Shown: positions 8,666 to 17,540, numbered from the stretch's first letter. The stretch is 64,000 bases of DNA from Pseudomonas viridiflava (GCF_900602065.1 NZ_UWFN01000347.1:1-64000), one strand, 5' to 3'. Notes: generated by a model from the letters alone, not told the origin. Translations and numbers: made by a program.

Positions 8666-9313
8666 ATGGCTACCGAACGTCACTACTCCCCTATCGACCG
8701 TATTCTCTTGCAGGCCGACGCTGCGATGCGCACGCTTCTGCCGTCCAAGGGATACTCCCAACGCCCCTCGCCTGCCCTCGTTCAACCTGAAGTCAAGATG
8801 AGCGATGAAGAAACAAGGCACGTCGCGGGCCTGATGCGCATCAATCACACCGGCGAAGTCTGCGCCCAGGCGCTGTACCAGGGCCAGGCACTGACCGCCA
8901 AACTGCCCAACATACGCGCAGCCATGGAACATGCCGCTGAAGAAGAGATCGATCATCTGGTCTGGTGCGAGCAGCGCATTCACCAGTTGGGCAGCCATAC
9001 CAGTGTGCTCAATCCCCTGTTCTATGGGCTGTCATTCGGTATTGGTGCAGCAGCGGGGCTGATCAGCGATAAGGTCAGCCTGGGCTTTGTAGCGGCGACT
9101 GAGGATCAGGTCTGCAAACATCTGAATGAGCATCTGGAACAGATACCAGCCGAGGACGAGAAGTCTCGCGCAATCCTTGAGCAAATGCGGGCTGACGAAG
9201 AACACCACGCACAGAGCGCATTGGATGCAGGCGGCTTCCGCTTCCCGACTCCGGTCAAATTTGGCATGAGCGTGTTGGCTAAAGTCATGACCAAGAGCAC
9301 TTACCGGATCTGA
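8666..9313 (+). CDS. coq7: Demethoxyubiquinone hydroxylase Coq7
   Basis: Di-iron monooxygenase that hydroxylates demethoxyubiquinol in ubiquinone synthesis, the alternative to UbiF. The 215-residue product begins MATERHYSPIDR at the ATG at 8666, with GGAGG just upstream. An in-frame ATG at 8618 would add 16 atypical residues without a better ribosome-binding site. Iron ligands are visible in the NHTGEVCAQALY helix, AAEEEIDHLVWC and the C-terminal DEEHH motif. A clear terminator follows. Confidence 0.95.
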   Translation: MATERHYSPIDRILLQADAAMRTLLPSKGYSQRPSPALVQPEVKMSDEETRHVAGLMRINHTGEVCAQALYQGQALTAKLPNIRAAMEHAAEEEIDHLVWCEQRIHQLGSHTSVLNPLFYGLSFGIGAAAGLISDKVSLGFVAATEDQVCKHLNEHLEQIPAEDEKSRAILEQMRADEEHHAQSALDAGGFRFPTPVKFGMSVLAKVMTKSTYRI

Positions 9314-9333
9314 ATCGGGTAAATCGCGGACAT

Positions 9334-9366
9334 AAAAAAGGCGCCTTTATCGGGCGCCTTTCTTTT
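9334..9366. terminator. Terminator between coq7 and speD
   Basis: The stem AAAGGCGCC / GGCGCCTTT (9337-9345 with 9353-9361) is flanked by an A run on the left and TTTCTTTT on the right. It can serve coq7 on the plus strand and convergent speD on the minus strand. Confidence 0.85.
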
Positions 9367-9385
9367 ATGCGTATATGCGTAAAAA

Positions 9386-10186
9386 TCAGACGGCGACGTT
9401 AACGTTACGGCCGTAAAAGATTTCCAGCATTTCGTGCTTGACCTTGGCTGTCACCTGATCGCGTTGCACAGGGGACAGATTGCTGGTCGCATCGCCGAAC
9501 AGGTAATTATCCAGTTCGAAGTTCTTGAGCAGCATCTTGGTGTGGAACAGATTCTCCTGATACACGTTGACGTCAGTCATCTGGTAACTGTTGCGCGTGT
9601 CTTCAGAGAGGTAGTTCTGAATCGAATTGATCTCGTGATCAATGAAGTGCTTCTTGCCTTCAACGTCACGGGTAAAGCCGCGCACGCGATAGTCGACAGT
9701 CACGATGTCCGATTCAAACTTGTGGATCAGGTAGTTCAGCGCTTTTAGCGGTGAGATCACCCCACAGGTTGACACGTCAATGTCCACGCGGAAGGTCGCG
9801 ATGCCATCCACCGGATGAATTTCCGGATAGGTATGAACGGTGATGTGGCTCTTGTCGAGGTGCGCCAGGATAGTTTCCGGCAGTGGGCCCGGTGACTCTT
9901 CGATCTGGCTTTCGGTAGGCGTTACCGGCTGCTCGGAAATCAGAATGGTCACGCTGGCGCCTTGAGGATCGTAATCCTGGCGGGCGATGTTGAGGATGTT
10001 GGCGCCAATGATATCGACGACATCAGTCAGAATCCGCGTCAGGCGTTCTGCGTCGTACACACTGTTGATGTACTCGACGTAGGCCTGCTGGTCCTGCGGA
10101 GTTTCCGCATAGCAGATGTCATAGATGTTGAAGCTCAAGGTCTTTGTCAGGTTATTGAACCCGTGGAGCTTGAGTTTGCTTTTCAC
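9386..10186 (-). CDS. speD: S-adenosylmethionine decarboxylase proenzyme
   Basis: Pyruvoyl-dependent enzyme that makes decarboxylated SAM for spermidine synthesis. The GTG at 10186 gives a 264-residue product beginning MKSKLKLHGFNNLTKTL, matching the E. coli-type SpeD family from its first residues. An upstream ATG would add 15 unrelated residues. The self-cleavage site is visible as Lys112-Ser113 in HLDKSHITVHTYPE; Ser113 would become the pyruvoyl group. Conserved STCGVISPLKALN follows. A possible promoter (CTGGCA, 18 bp, CATAAT) near 10362-10391 would give a leader of about 170 nt, long enough for polyamine control, but no known element is recognisable. Confidence 0.96.
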   Translation of the reverse strand: MKSKLKLHGFNNLTKTLSFNIYDICYAETPQDQQAYVEYINSVYDAERLTRILTDVVDIIGANILNIARQDYDPQGASVTILISEQPVTPTESQIEESPGPLPETILAHLDKSHITVHTYPEIHPVDGIATFRVDIDVSTCGVISPLKALNYLIHKFESDIVTVDYRVRGFTRDVEGKKHFIDHEINSIQNYLSEDTRNSYQMTDVNVYQENLFHTKMLLKNFELDNYLFGDATSNLSPVQRDQVTAKVKHEMLEIFYGRNVNVAV

Positions 10187-10424
10187 CGTTAAAAACTCTC
10201 TATATGTGTGTGGCCCAGGCCACGTGATCAAGCATGCCCGTCAGTTGAGCAATGCTCAGCTGCGTAGGACGGTTAACACCTCTTCGCGTTGGCGATTTTG
10301 GTTGTCTGTTCGGGAGCGGTCGCAAACAACCTGAGCAACCTGCACCCTGAAAAAGGGGCGCATTATGCAGACGTCAGGAGCTGTCTGCCAGAGTGTGCGC
10401 CGCTTTTATGATAATTGGGTGTCG

Positions 10425-10847
10425 TTAGCCCAATTCAACGATTTCGTAGTCGTGAGTAATCTCGACGCCAGCGTTGCCGAGCATGATGGATGCAGAGCAA
10501 TATTTCTCGGCCGAAAGCTCAATGGCACGTTTGACCTGAGCCTCTTTCAGGCCACGGCCCTTGACCACGAAATGCAGATGGATCTTGGTGAACACCTTCG
10601 GGTCTTCGGTGGCGCGCTCGGCTTCCAGAAACGCTTCGCAGCTTTCCACCGGCTGACGAGACTTCTTCAGAATGCTGACCACGTCGAAGTTGCTGCACCC
10701 GCCCAGGCCAATCAAGACCATTTCCATCGGACGGACACCCAGATTGCGACCACCGCTCTCGGGTGGACCATCCATCACTACCACATGACCACTGCCGGAT
10801 TCGCCGAGAAACATGGCTTCACCAGCCCATTGAATACGTGCCTTCAT
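10425..10847 (-). CDS. OsmC family protein
   Basis: OsmC/YhfA-like protein of 140 residues starting MKARIQWAGEAMF. It contains the family's conserved GGCSNFDVVSIL helix with its redox cysteine, and the SAEKYCSASIML segment with the second cysteine. The family reduces organic hydroperoxides or related electrophiles with two cysteines; the YhfA branch has no settled substrate. The end of the gene forms a hairpin (AATTGGG / CCCAATT) around the stop codon. It is divergent from vfr, and in other pseudomonads these two genes are also neighbours. Confidence 0.9.
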   Translation of the reverse strand: MKARIQWAGEAMFLGESGSGHVVVMDGPPESGGRNLGVRPMEMVLIGLGGCSNFDVVSILKKSRQPVESCEAFLEAERATEDPKVFTKIHLHFVVKGRGLKEAQVKRAIELSAEKYCSASIMLGNAGVEITHDYEIVELG

Positions 10848-11052
10848 CGCCAGGGTCTCCACTGTAAAAAAGGCGGCCAGCTTAGCACAGCGCTCGCCGC
10901 GCTCTAATGGCGCCGATAAATACCATTTCACGACCAAGTTGTAGGAAATGTCTGAAATGGATTCAAATAGGAGCTAAAAAGCTGGCTAAATGCAATCTGC
11001 TGCCGATAACGCTAACAATGCCCTAGGCGAAGTACTTTTTCAGGACACAAGA

Positions 11053-11697
11053 ATGCTAGCTATTCCCCTGTCATCCAAGACCAAGCACCTGGAAAAGTTT
11101 CTGGCTCATGCCCAGCGTCGTCGCTACTCGGCGAAATCCAACATCATCTGTGCCGGTGATCAATCCGAGTCCCTGCTCTACATTCTCAAGGGATCGGTCA
11201 CGGTCTTGATTGAAGACGACGAAGGTCGGGAAATGATCGTGGCCTACCTCAACTCCGGAGATTTCTGCGGCGAGTTGGGGCTGTTCGAACAGCCCGGACA
11301 GGAAAATCAGCGCAGCGCCTGGGTACGAGCCAAGACGGAATGCGAAATAGCTGAAATCAGCTACAGCAAATTCCGTGAGATATCCTACCAAGAGCCGGAA
11401 ATCCTTTACGCCCTGGGCGGGCAGATGGCCGAACGCCTGCGCAACACTACGCGCAAGGTACGCGACCTGGCTTTCCTCGATGTTACCGGCCGCGTGGCGC
11501 GAACATTGCTGGATTTGTGCAAGCAGCCCGACGCCATGACTCACCCTGACGGCATGCAGATCAAGATAACCCGACAGGAGATCGGTCGCATTGTCGGTTG
11601 TTCAAGGGAAATGGTCGGCCGCGTGCTGAAGGCTCTGGAGGAACAGAAGCTGGTTCACGTCAAAGGCAAGACGATGGTGGTGTTTGGTACGCGTTGA
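11053..11697 (+). CDS. vfr: cAMP-responsive regulator Vfr (Crp family)
   Basis: Global cAMP-binding transcription factor, the pseudomonad homologue of Crp. From the ATG at 11053 the product has 214 residues, the usual Vfr length. An in-frame ATG at 10990 would add 21 residues not found in the family. The cyclic-nucleotide domain covers about residues 15-130, with GELGLFE and RSAWVRAKTE lining the cAMP pocket. A long C-helix and a winged helix-turn-helix with TRQEIGRIVGCSREMVGRVL (about 170-190) follow. The gene converges on the lipoate-ligase-like gene across a REP pair. Confidence 0.95.
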   Translation: MLAIPLSSKTKHLEKFLAHAQRRRYSAKSNIICAGDQSESLLYILKGSVTVLIEDDEGREMIVAYLNSGDFCGELGLFEQPGQENQRSAWVRAKTECEIAEISYSKFREISYQEPEILYALGGQMAERLRNTTRKVRDLAFLDVTGRVARTLLDLCKQPDAMTHPDGMQIKITRQEIGRIVGCSREMVGRVLKALEEQKLVHVKGKTMVVFGTR

Positions 11698-11730
11698 GGC
11701 GCCTAGCGCAGCAGTTATGCGCCGGACATA

Positions 11731-11824
11731 TGTGGGAGCGGTGCTTGCCCGCGATATGGCTGGAAACGATTCGCCTTAGATCACGTTGGTTGACCTTATC
11801 GCGGGCAAGCACCGCTCCCACAGG
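11731..11824. repeat. REP pair, GTGGGAGCGGTGCTTGC family
   Basis: Two inverted copies of a 24-bp Pseudomonas REP (GTGGGAGCGGTGCTTGCCCG at the left, its complement at 11798-11821) enclose about 42 bp. It sits between two convergent genes (vfr and the lipoate-ligase-like gene). The same family recurs at 27156 and 63786. Confidence 0.9.
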
Positions 11825-11858
11825 AACGCGTTTCCAACTCAATTATTTGTATATTTCG

Positions 11859-12566
11859 CTAGAAGCCAAGCCTCAAACCGGACAAGCCGATCTGGTAAGC
11901 ACTCGCCAACCTCTCCAACACCCCTTCAGCCGCAAACGCCTCACGCAACGCGATATGGCTATCGGCACGCACCCGCGGCTCAACTTCACAGATTTCGTTG
12001 AAACGGTTAACCGCGGCGACCATGTCATGTCGCTCGTTGTCGACCAGCAGCGCACCGTGGACCAATACCACCGGCCTCAACCCACCCTGACTCTGACGCC
12101 AGCGTTGAGCAGTCCCAACCATCTTGCGCCCATCAAGATTGACGTTGAAGCGTCCATCGCAGAACGCGCCTTCTACTTCGCCTAACGAAGCCGCGCCACC
12201 CAATTCATTCAAGACATCAAGAATCGGCTGACACAAACGTCGGTAGGCAATTTCGATACGGTCACGATCAGGGTCGCTTTTGGGCTGGGCGTAAACCAGG
12301 GCGATATTCACCGTTGCCGAAGATTGCGGGACCGGCTCACCACCCGTTTCACGCAACAGGATTAGCCAGCCACTGTCAGCAAGGGTTTCGCTGGCTTCGA
12401 CAAAGCCGGGCAAGCGACTCATACGCCGCGGCATGACCAGCGCACGATCATTCGGGCGCCACAGCAGCAAGGCGAAATCGGCGTCACCTGCACACACTGA
12501 GGCGAGCAGATCCAGCTCGGCTTTAAGGCCTGCTTCGACGCAGATATCAATGACTGAATCAGACAT
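11859..12566 (-). CDS. Lipoate-protein ligase A family protein
   Basis: Protein of 235 residues with the biotin/lipoate ligase fold. The GRKMVGTAQRWRQ motif carries the lysine that contacts the lipoyl-adenylate, and GGEPVPQ resembles the family RRxSGGG region in divergent form. The start at 12566 is preferred because the upstream extension is unsupported. It lies 44 bp downstream of trpC on the same strand and is probably the last gene of the trpGDC transcript. Divergent LplA-family members can be ligases, octanoyl transferases or amidotransferases, so the precise activity is unresolved. Confidence 0.75.
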   Translation of the reverse strand: MSDSVIDICVEAGLKAELDLLASVCAGDADFALLLWRPNDRALVMPRRMSRLPGFVEASETLADSGWLILLRETGGEPVPQSSATVNIALVYAQPKSDPDRDRIEIAYRRLCQPILDVLNELGGAASLGEVEGAFCDGRFNVNLDGRKMVGTAQRWRQSQGGLRPVVLVHGALLVDNERHDMVAAVNRFNEICEVEPRVRADSHIALREAFAAEGVLERLASAYQIGLSGLRLGF

Positions 12567-12610
12567 GTTGATCCTCTGTGATGACCGTCGAAGCAGCACC
12601 CAAACCCTGA

Positions 12611-13447
12611 TCAGTCGAGAGTGGAGCCACGGGGTGGCGTGCCGCGCTCGGGGAAGAACAAGCGTTGCAACTCATCACCGGGATGTTCGGCGCGCATAAA
12701 TGCTTCGCCCACCAGGAAGGAGTACACATCGCTGATTTCCATCAGCTCCACATCGGCACGGTTGAGGATGCCGCTTTCGGTGATAACCAGGCGATCACGA
12801 GGTATGCGTGGCAGCAAATCCAGAGTGGTTTCCAGACTCACTTCGAACGTATGCAGGTTGCGGTTGTTAACGCCGACCAGTGGGGTATCGAGGGTTTTCA
12901 AGGCGCGTTCCAGCTCTTCGCCATCGTGAACCTCAACCAGCACATCTAGCCCGACGCTTTTCGCGACCGAGGCCAACTCGGCCATTTTCACGTCATCCAG
13001 TGCAGAGACAATCAGCAGTACACAGTCAGCGCCAAGGGCACGGGCTTCGATGATCTGATAAGGATCAATCATGAAGTCCTTGCGAATCACCGGCAGCTTG
13101 CACGCGGCGCGAGCTTGCTGCAGGTAAGCGTCTGCCCCCTGAAAGTAATCGATATCGGTCAGCACCGAGAGGCAGGTCGCACCGCCCTTCTCATAGCTTC
13201 GGGCTATGTCGGCAGGCACGAAGTTCTCACGAATCACGCCCTTGCTCGGTGACGCCTTTTTGATTTCGGCAATGACCGCCGGCTGCTTGCGCTTGGCCTG
13301 TTCGATCAACGCCTGGGCGAAACCACGCACCGGGTCAGCCGCTGCCGCCAGCTTCTCGACTTCAGCCAGGCTCACTGCAGTACGGCGAGCTGCCACTTCT
13401 TCGGCCTTGCGGGCGAGGATGTTTTCCAGAACTGTTGGCACGCTCAT
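12611..13447 (-). CDS. trpC: Indole-3-glycerol phosphate synthase
   Basis: Fourth step of tryptophan synthesis from chorismate: converts carboxyphenylamino-deoxyribulose phosphate to indoleglycerol phosphate. The 278-residue TIM barrel shows AEIKKASPSKG (phosphate-binding and catalytic Lys), RKDFMIDPYQI, LVEVHDGEELERAL and the GVNNRNLHTFEV segment with SESG-type ITESGI after it. It stands alone, not fused to TrpF. Its start overlaps the trpD stop by four bases, indicating translational coupling. Confidence 0.97.
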   Translation of the reverse strand: MSVPTVLENILARKAEEVAARRTAVSLAEVEKLAAAADPVRGFAQALIEQAKRKQPAVIAEIKKASPSKGVIRENFVPADIARSYEKGGATCLSVLTDIDYFQGADAYLQQARAACKLPVIRKDFMIDPYQIIEARALGADCVLLIVSALDDVKMAELASVAKSVGLDVLVEVHDGEELERALKTLDTPLVGVNNRNLHTFEVSLETTLDLLPRIPRDRLVITESGILNRADVELMEISDVYSFLVGEAFMRAEHPGDELQRLFFPERGTPPRGSTLD

Positions 13448-14493
13448 CCTTCATTCTCCTGCTTGAATACTGCGGTAAAAGCGCCTAACTCCTCCAGTTT
13501 CTCCCGGGCCAGGCCGGTATGAAGCGCGTCATGAGCCAACTCAACACCCTCTTTGAGCGTGTAGGCATGATCAGCAGCATAGAGGGCTGCGCCTGCATTG
13601 AGCACAATCATTTCCGCAGCCTTTTGACCCTGCTCAGTCTTGCGACGACCAAGCGCATCGCGGATCAGCACCAGGGAAGCTTCAGGGCCGTCAACGCTCA
13701 AACCAAACAGGCTCTGGCTTTTCATGCCCAAGTCTTCGGGCTGCACCCAATACTCAGTGACTTCACCGTTTTTCAGCTCCGCGACAAACGTCGGCGCCGC
13801 CAGACTGAATTCGTCCAGCCCGTCCTGTGAATGCACAACCAACACATGCTTGCTGCCCAGACGAAGTAACACTTCGGCCAGCGGGCGGCACAACGCCTGA
13901 CTGAAGACACCTACCACCTGATGGCGGACACCGGCCGGATTCGTAAGCGGGCCGAGCATGTTGAACAGCGTGCGCAGGCCAAGATCGCGACGGGGACCGG
14001 CAGCGTGTTTCATTGCGCCATGGTGAGCCTGGGCGAACATGAAACCAATACCCACGCTGTCAATGCAGCGCGCCACTTGTACGGGCGTGAGATTGAGATA
14101 CACACCCGCAGCTTCCAGCAAATCGGCGCTGCCGCTTTTGCCCGAAACTGCGCGATTGCCGTGCTTGGCAACGGTACAACCGGCTGCAGCAACTACAAAA
14201 GAAGAAGCTGTCGACACGTTGAAAATGTTGGCCCCGTCACCGCCAGTGCCCACCACATCAACCACACCGTCCAGTGTTTTCAGTTCAACCTTGTCAGCCA
14301 GCTCACGCATGACCGAAACCGCACCGACGATTTCGTCGATGCTTTCGCTCTTCATGCGCATGCCCATCATGAAAGCGCCAATCTGCGCTTCCGTGCACTG
14401 CCCGGTCATGATGGCGCGCATAACGTCGCTCATCTCGGCAGTGCTCAAATCCAGATTATCGACAACACGACCCAGAGCGGTTTTGATGTCCAT
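13444..14493 (-). CDS. trpD: Anthranilate phosphoribosyltransferase
   Basis: Transfers phosphoribosyl from PRPP to anthranilate. The ATG at 14493 gives 349 residues beginning MDIKTALGRVVDNLDLS, as in homologues; an ATG four codons earlier is also possible. The PRPP-binding loop VVGTGGDGANIFNVST, the KHGNRAVSGKSGSADLLEA motif and GPRRDLGLRTLFNMLGPL are intact. It lies 21 bp after trpG and overlaps trpC by four bases. Not fused to TrpG, as is normal in pseudomonads. Confidence 0.97.
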   Translation of the reverse strand: MDIKTALGRVVDNLDLSTAEMSDVMRAIMTGQCTEAQIGAFMMGMRMKSESIDEIVGAVSVMRELADKVELKTLDGVVDVVGTGGDGANIFNVSTASSFVVAAAGCTVAKHGNRAVSGKSGSADLLEAAGVYLNLTPVQVARCIDSVGIGFMFAQAHHGAMKHAAGPRRDLGLRTLFNMLGPLTNPAGVRHQVVGVFSQALCRPLAEVLLRLGSKHVLVVHSQDGLDEFSLAAPTFVAELKNGEVTEYWVQPEDLGMKSQSLFGLSVDGPEASLVLIRDALGRRKTEQGQKAAEMIVLNAGAALYAADHAYTLKEGVELAHDALHTGLAREKLEELGAFTAVFKQENEG

Positions 14494-14514
14494 TGGCTTA
14501 GTCATAACGATTCC

Positions 14515-15114
14515 TTAACCCTGACGGGTGCCGCCGGTTTGCTTGAGGAAGTTGGCGAACAGCTCGTGGCCCTGCTCGGTCAGGATCGACTCAGGGTGAA
14601 ACTGGATCCCCTCGACGTTCAGCGTCTTGTGGCGCAGGCCCATGATTTCGTCCACAGAGCCGTCTTCAAGCGCAGTCCAGGCCGTCACTTCCAAGCAATC
14701 GGGCAAAGTGTCGAGCTTGACCACCAGCGAATGGTAGCGGGTGACGGTCAGCGGATGGTTGAGGCCTTCAAACACGCCATCATCTTCATGAACCACTGGG
14801 CTGGTCTTGCCGTGCATGACCTGACGGGCGCGCACAACGTCACCGCCGAACGCCTGACCAATTGACTGATGCCCAAGGCATACACCGAGAATCGGCAGTT
14901 TGCCCGCGAAGTGTTTGATCACTTCCAGCGAGACGCCTGCTTCATTCGGCGTGCAAGGGCCGGGCGATACGACGATGCGCTCAGGGTTGAGCGCTTCGAT
15001 CTCGGCGACGGTCAATTCGTCGTTGCGGATTACCTTGACGTCGGCACCCAGCTCACCGAAGTACTGCACAACGTTATAGGTAAAGGAATCATAGTTATCG
15101 ATCATCAGCAGCAT
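14515..15114 (-). CDS. trpG: Anthranilate synthase component II (glutamine amidotransferase)
   Basis: Class I glutamine amidotransferase subunit that feeds ammonia to TrpE. The 199-residue protein starts MLLMIDNYDSFTYNVVQYFG. The nucleophile cysteine is in GVCLGHQSIGQAFGG, and the His/Glu pair in the FHPESILT segment completes the triad. The frame is open far upstream, but homologues start here; an ATG six codons upstream is also plausible. It heads trpGDC and is preceded by about 160 bp containing a Trp-rich leader peptide and a good promoter. TrpE is encoded separately, about 2.7 kb further on. Confidence 0.97.
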   Translation of the reverse strand: MLLMIDNYDSFTYNVVQYFGELGADVKVIRNDELTVAEIEALNPERIVVSPGPCTPNEAGVSLEVIKHFAGKLPILGVCLGHQSIGQAFGGDVVRARQVMHGKTSPVVHEDDGVFEGLNHPLTVTRYHSLVVKLDTLPDCLEVTAWTALEDGSVDEIMGLRHKTLNVEGIQFHPESILTEQGHELFANFLKQTGGTRQG

Positions 15115-15274
15115 TTGGCTTAAACCCATTGAATTACTGACTATTTTTTCAACCTTCAAAATCGCTGCCGATTGAGTGCCCGCTAGTGTAACGACCGGGG
15201 GTTGACCCGGAAAAGCGGCAGGGCGGAGTTTTAAAGGCGTATCAGGAGGTCCGGACAGGCCGGAAGAGAATAAG

Positions 15275-15319
15275 TCAGGCGCGCCAACGCCAGCGGGCGT
15301 GAGCCTTGATAACACGCAT
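15275..15319 (-). promoter_or_regulatory. trpGDC leader peptide (14 codons, two Trp), attenuator candidate
   Basis: A 14-codon frame, MRVIKAHARWRWRA-stop, lies about 160 bp upstream of trpG and 50 bp downstream of a strong promoter. Its DNA (15275-15330) matches 48 of 56 bases at the 3' end of gph just upstream of trpE, with the last 24 bases identical. Tandem-spaced Trp codons before a stop are the hallmark of trp attenuation, and attenuation of both trpE and trpGDC has been described in P. putida. A small hairpin (15250-15264) follows, but no convincing T-run terminator was found. No clear ribosome-binding site precedes the ATG; initiation at an upstream GTG or TTG is possible. Confidence 0.7.
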
Positions 15320-15371
15320 CAAGAGTTTGCTGACGATCAACACAGGGGAGGTCTCGTTTCTACGTCCCGGC

Positions 15372-15400
15372 ACATTAGCGTACCGGGGGATGGCGTGCAA
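15372..15400 (-). promoter_or_regulatory. Promoter of the trpGDC operon
   Basis: On the minus strand TTGCAC (15395-15400), a 17-bp spacer and TAATGT (15372-15377) form a good sigma70 promoter. Transcription from about 15365 would read the leader peptide frame some 45 nt later. Confidence 0.6.
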
Positions 15401-15591
15401 TATCACATAACCTGTGCAATACGATCAAAATCTACTTTTCGAGTCACGAAACAATCAAATCTGTAAAGCCGCGGATACACATCAACCATAACGCCAACCG
15501 CCGGGCGGTTAATGACCATTTAACCGGGCGCGCAGGGTTCAGCTAGCTACTTTTCCTTAAGCATTAAAAAAACAAAAAAAGGAACCTGACC
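15401..15591. other. estA upstream region with a perfect 15-bp palindrome
   Basis: AT-rich intergenic DNA between the trpG promoter and estA. It contains AACCGCCGGGCGGTT at 15496-15510, a palindrome with a one-base centre, and an A-rich stretch ending in AAAGGAACC, the estA ribosome-binding site. No ORF is supported. The palindrome could be an operator or a short hairpin. Confidence 0.4.
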
Positions 15592-17520
15592 ATGCTCAAA
15601 CCCCGACGGTTTGCGGCGCTTGTCGCTTGCTTGCTGGTTTCAGCCTGCCCTGACAGCTGGGCAGCCTCTTCGCCTTATTCAACCATGGTGGTGTTCGGTG
15701 ACAGCCTGGCCGATGCCGGGCAGTTTCCCGATGCGGATGGTCCAATCGGAGCGACGCTACGCTTCACCAACCGCACCGGACCAACGTATCAGGACGGCAG
15801 CGGCGAGGTTTTCGGCCTGAATTCATCGACCTTGCTGGGCCTGAAACTCAATATTGCTCCGGCGGACCTCGCGGCCTCGACGTCGCCAGTGAACGCCGCG
15901 TCAGGTTTGGCCGACGGCAACAATTGGGCGGTGGGAGGAGATCGTACCGATCAGATTTATGACGCGATCACCTCCCAGTCCAACGTCATCAACCCTGATA
16001 ACGGAGCAGTCCTACGCAGCCGACCCGGTTACCTGATCGCTAACAACTTTCGGGCAGACCCTGACGCCCTGTACTACTTGACCGGAGGCGGCAATGATTT
16101 CCTGCAGGGCCGTGTGCTGAGCCTGTCGCAGTCCCGGGATGCTGCAGATCGTCTTGCCGACAGTGCTCAGGTCCTGCAACAAGCGGGGGCGCGATACATC
16201 ATGGTCTGGCTGCTGCCAGACATCGGTCAGACGCCAGCGGTATCCGGCACGGTTCTAGCGCCCATCACTTCAATACTGAGCGGTGTATTCAATGCCCAAC
16301 TGATCAGCCGCCTGGCGCAGATCGATGCGCAGATAATCCCGCTGAATATTCCACGCTTCGTTTCGGAAACGCTGGATGATCCAGCTCGTTATGGGCTCGC
16401 TGCGGATCAGAACCTGGTGGGCACATGCTTCAACGGTGACAACTGCGACGAGAACACTACCTACGGGATAAGCAGCGCTACGCCGGACCCAGGCAAGTTA
16501 CTGTTCAACGATGGAGTGCATCCCACCGTCACCGGTCAGCGGCTGATCGCCGACTACGCCTATTCATTGCTGGCCGCGCCTTGGGAAATCAGCCTGTTGC
16601 CAGAAATGGCCAGCGGTACATTACGTGCGCAACAGGATGAACTGCGCGGCCAGTGGCTGGCGGATTGGGGCAATTGGCAGGGCGTCGGGCAGTGGCGTGC
16701 GATAGTCGCCGCAGGTGGTCAGAAAATGGACTTTGATGCACAGGACAACTCAGCAGAGGCTGACGGCAACGGCTACAACATGACTCTCGGCGGCAGTTAT
16801 CGACTCGCTGATCATTGGCGAATCGGCATGGTTGGCGGCGCTTATCGGCAGAATCTGGACGCTGGTGAGCGGGATTCGGACTACAAACTCAATAGCTATC
16901 TGGCGACTGCCTTTGTCCAGTATCAGGCGAACCATTGGTGGGGTGATCTTGCTGCCTCAGGTGGGTATCTGGATTACGAGAACGCCGAGCGCAAGTTCGC
17001 ACTGGGTATCAGCGAGGGGAATGAGAAAGGCGATACGGATGGTGAAATCTGGGGAGCCAGTGCGCGGCTAGGGTTTGATATTGCGGGTGCCAGCAGCAGT
17101 TGGCATTTGTCACCGTTTATCAGTGCCGATTACGCGCATGTGAAGGTAAACGGCTACTCGGAGAAGGGCAGCCGCTCAACGGCGCTGACCTTTGATGACC
17201 AGACTCGCAAGTCACGGCGTCTGGGTGCTGGCTTGCAGGGCAAGTTTCAGGTCACCCCCACAACGCAGCTGTTCGCCGAAGTAGCGCATGAGCGGGAGTT
17301 TGAAACTGATCAACAGGAGGTGACCATCGCCTTGAACAGCCTGCCGTTCAATGACTTCACCCTTGAGGGCTATGCGCCGCAGCGAGATCTCAACCGCGCC
17401 AGCGTCGGCTTGAGTCAAAAGTTAAGCCAGGGCCTGAGCCTGCGCGCAGGCTATAACTGGCGCAAAGATGATGATGTGACACAGCAGGGGGTTAGCCTGG
17501 GAGTGAGCCTGGATTTCTAG
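15592..17520 (+). CDS. estA: Autotransporter GDSL esterase EstA
   Basis: Outer-membrane-anchored esterase that hydrolyses acyl esters at the cell surface; EstA affects rhamnolipid production and motility in P. aeruginosa. The 642-residue protein has a signal peptide (about 1-25). The GDSL block VVFGDSLADAGQ has nucleophile Ser38, the GGGNDF block follows, and the C-terminal catalytic pair is Asp307/His310 in NDGVHPTVTGQRL. An autotransporter beta-barrel from about residue 350 ends in Phe (SLGVSLDF), as required for BAM insertion. It is the only gene between trpG and trpE, a site that in P. aeruginosa and P. syringae carries R-type tailocin clusters. Confidence 0.93.
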   Translation: MLKPRRFAALVACLLVSACPDSWAASSPYSTMVVFGDSLADAGQFPDADGPIGATLRFTNRTGPTYQDGSGEVFGLNSSTLLGLKLNIAPADLAASTSPVNAASGLADGNNWAVGGDRTDQIYDAITSQSNVINPDNGAVLRSRPGYLIANNFRADPDALYYLTGGGNDFLQGRVLSLSQSRDAADRLADSAQVLQQAGARYIMVWLLPDIGQTPAVSGTVLAPITSILSGVFNAQLISRLAQIDAQIIPLNIPRFVSETLDDPARYGLAADQNLVGTCFNGDNCDENTTYGISSATPDPGKLLFNDGVHPTVTGQRLIADYAYSLLAAPWEISLLPEMASGTLRAQQDELRGQWLADWGNWQGVGQWRAIVAAGGQKMDFDAQDNSAEADGNGYNMTLGGSYRLADHWRIGMVGGAYRQNLDAGERDSDYKLNSYLATAFVQYQANHWWGDLAASGGYLDYENAERKFALGISEGNEKGDTDGEIWGASARLGFDIAGASSSWHLSPFISADYAHVKVNGYSEKGSRSTALTFDDQTRKSRRLGAGLQGKFQVTPTTQLFAEVAHEREFETDQQEVTIALNSLPFNDFTLEGYAPQRDLNRASVGLSQKLSQGLSLRAGYNWRKDDDVTQQGVSLGVSLDF

Positions 17521-17540
17521 GCGCTCAGATACAGATCGAC

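Noticed and set aside
10420..10450. AATTGGG/CCCAATT hairpin at the end of the OsmC gene as a terminator
   Set aside because: The stem overlaps the stop codon and is followed by ATCATAAAAG rather than a T run, so it is mentioned with the gene but not called.
10990..11052. Upstream start for vfr adding 21 residues
   Set aside because: The family length is 214 residues from the ATG at 11053, and the extra residues have no counterpart in the homologues I recall.
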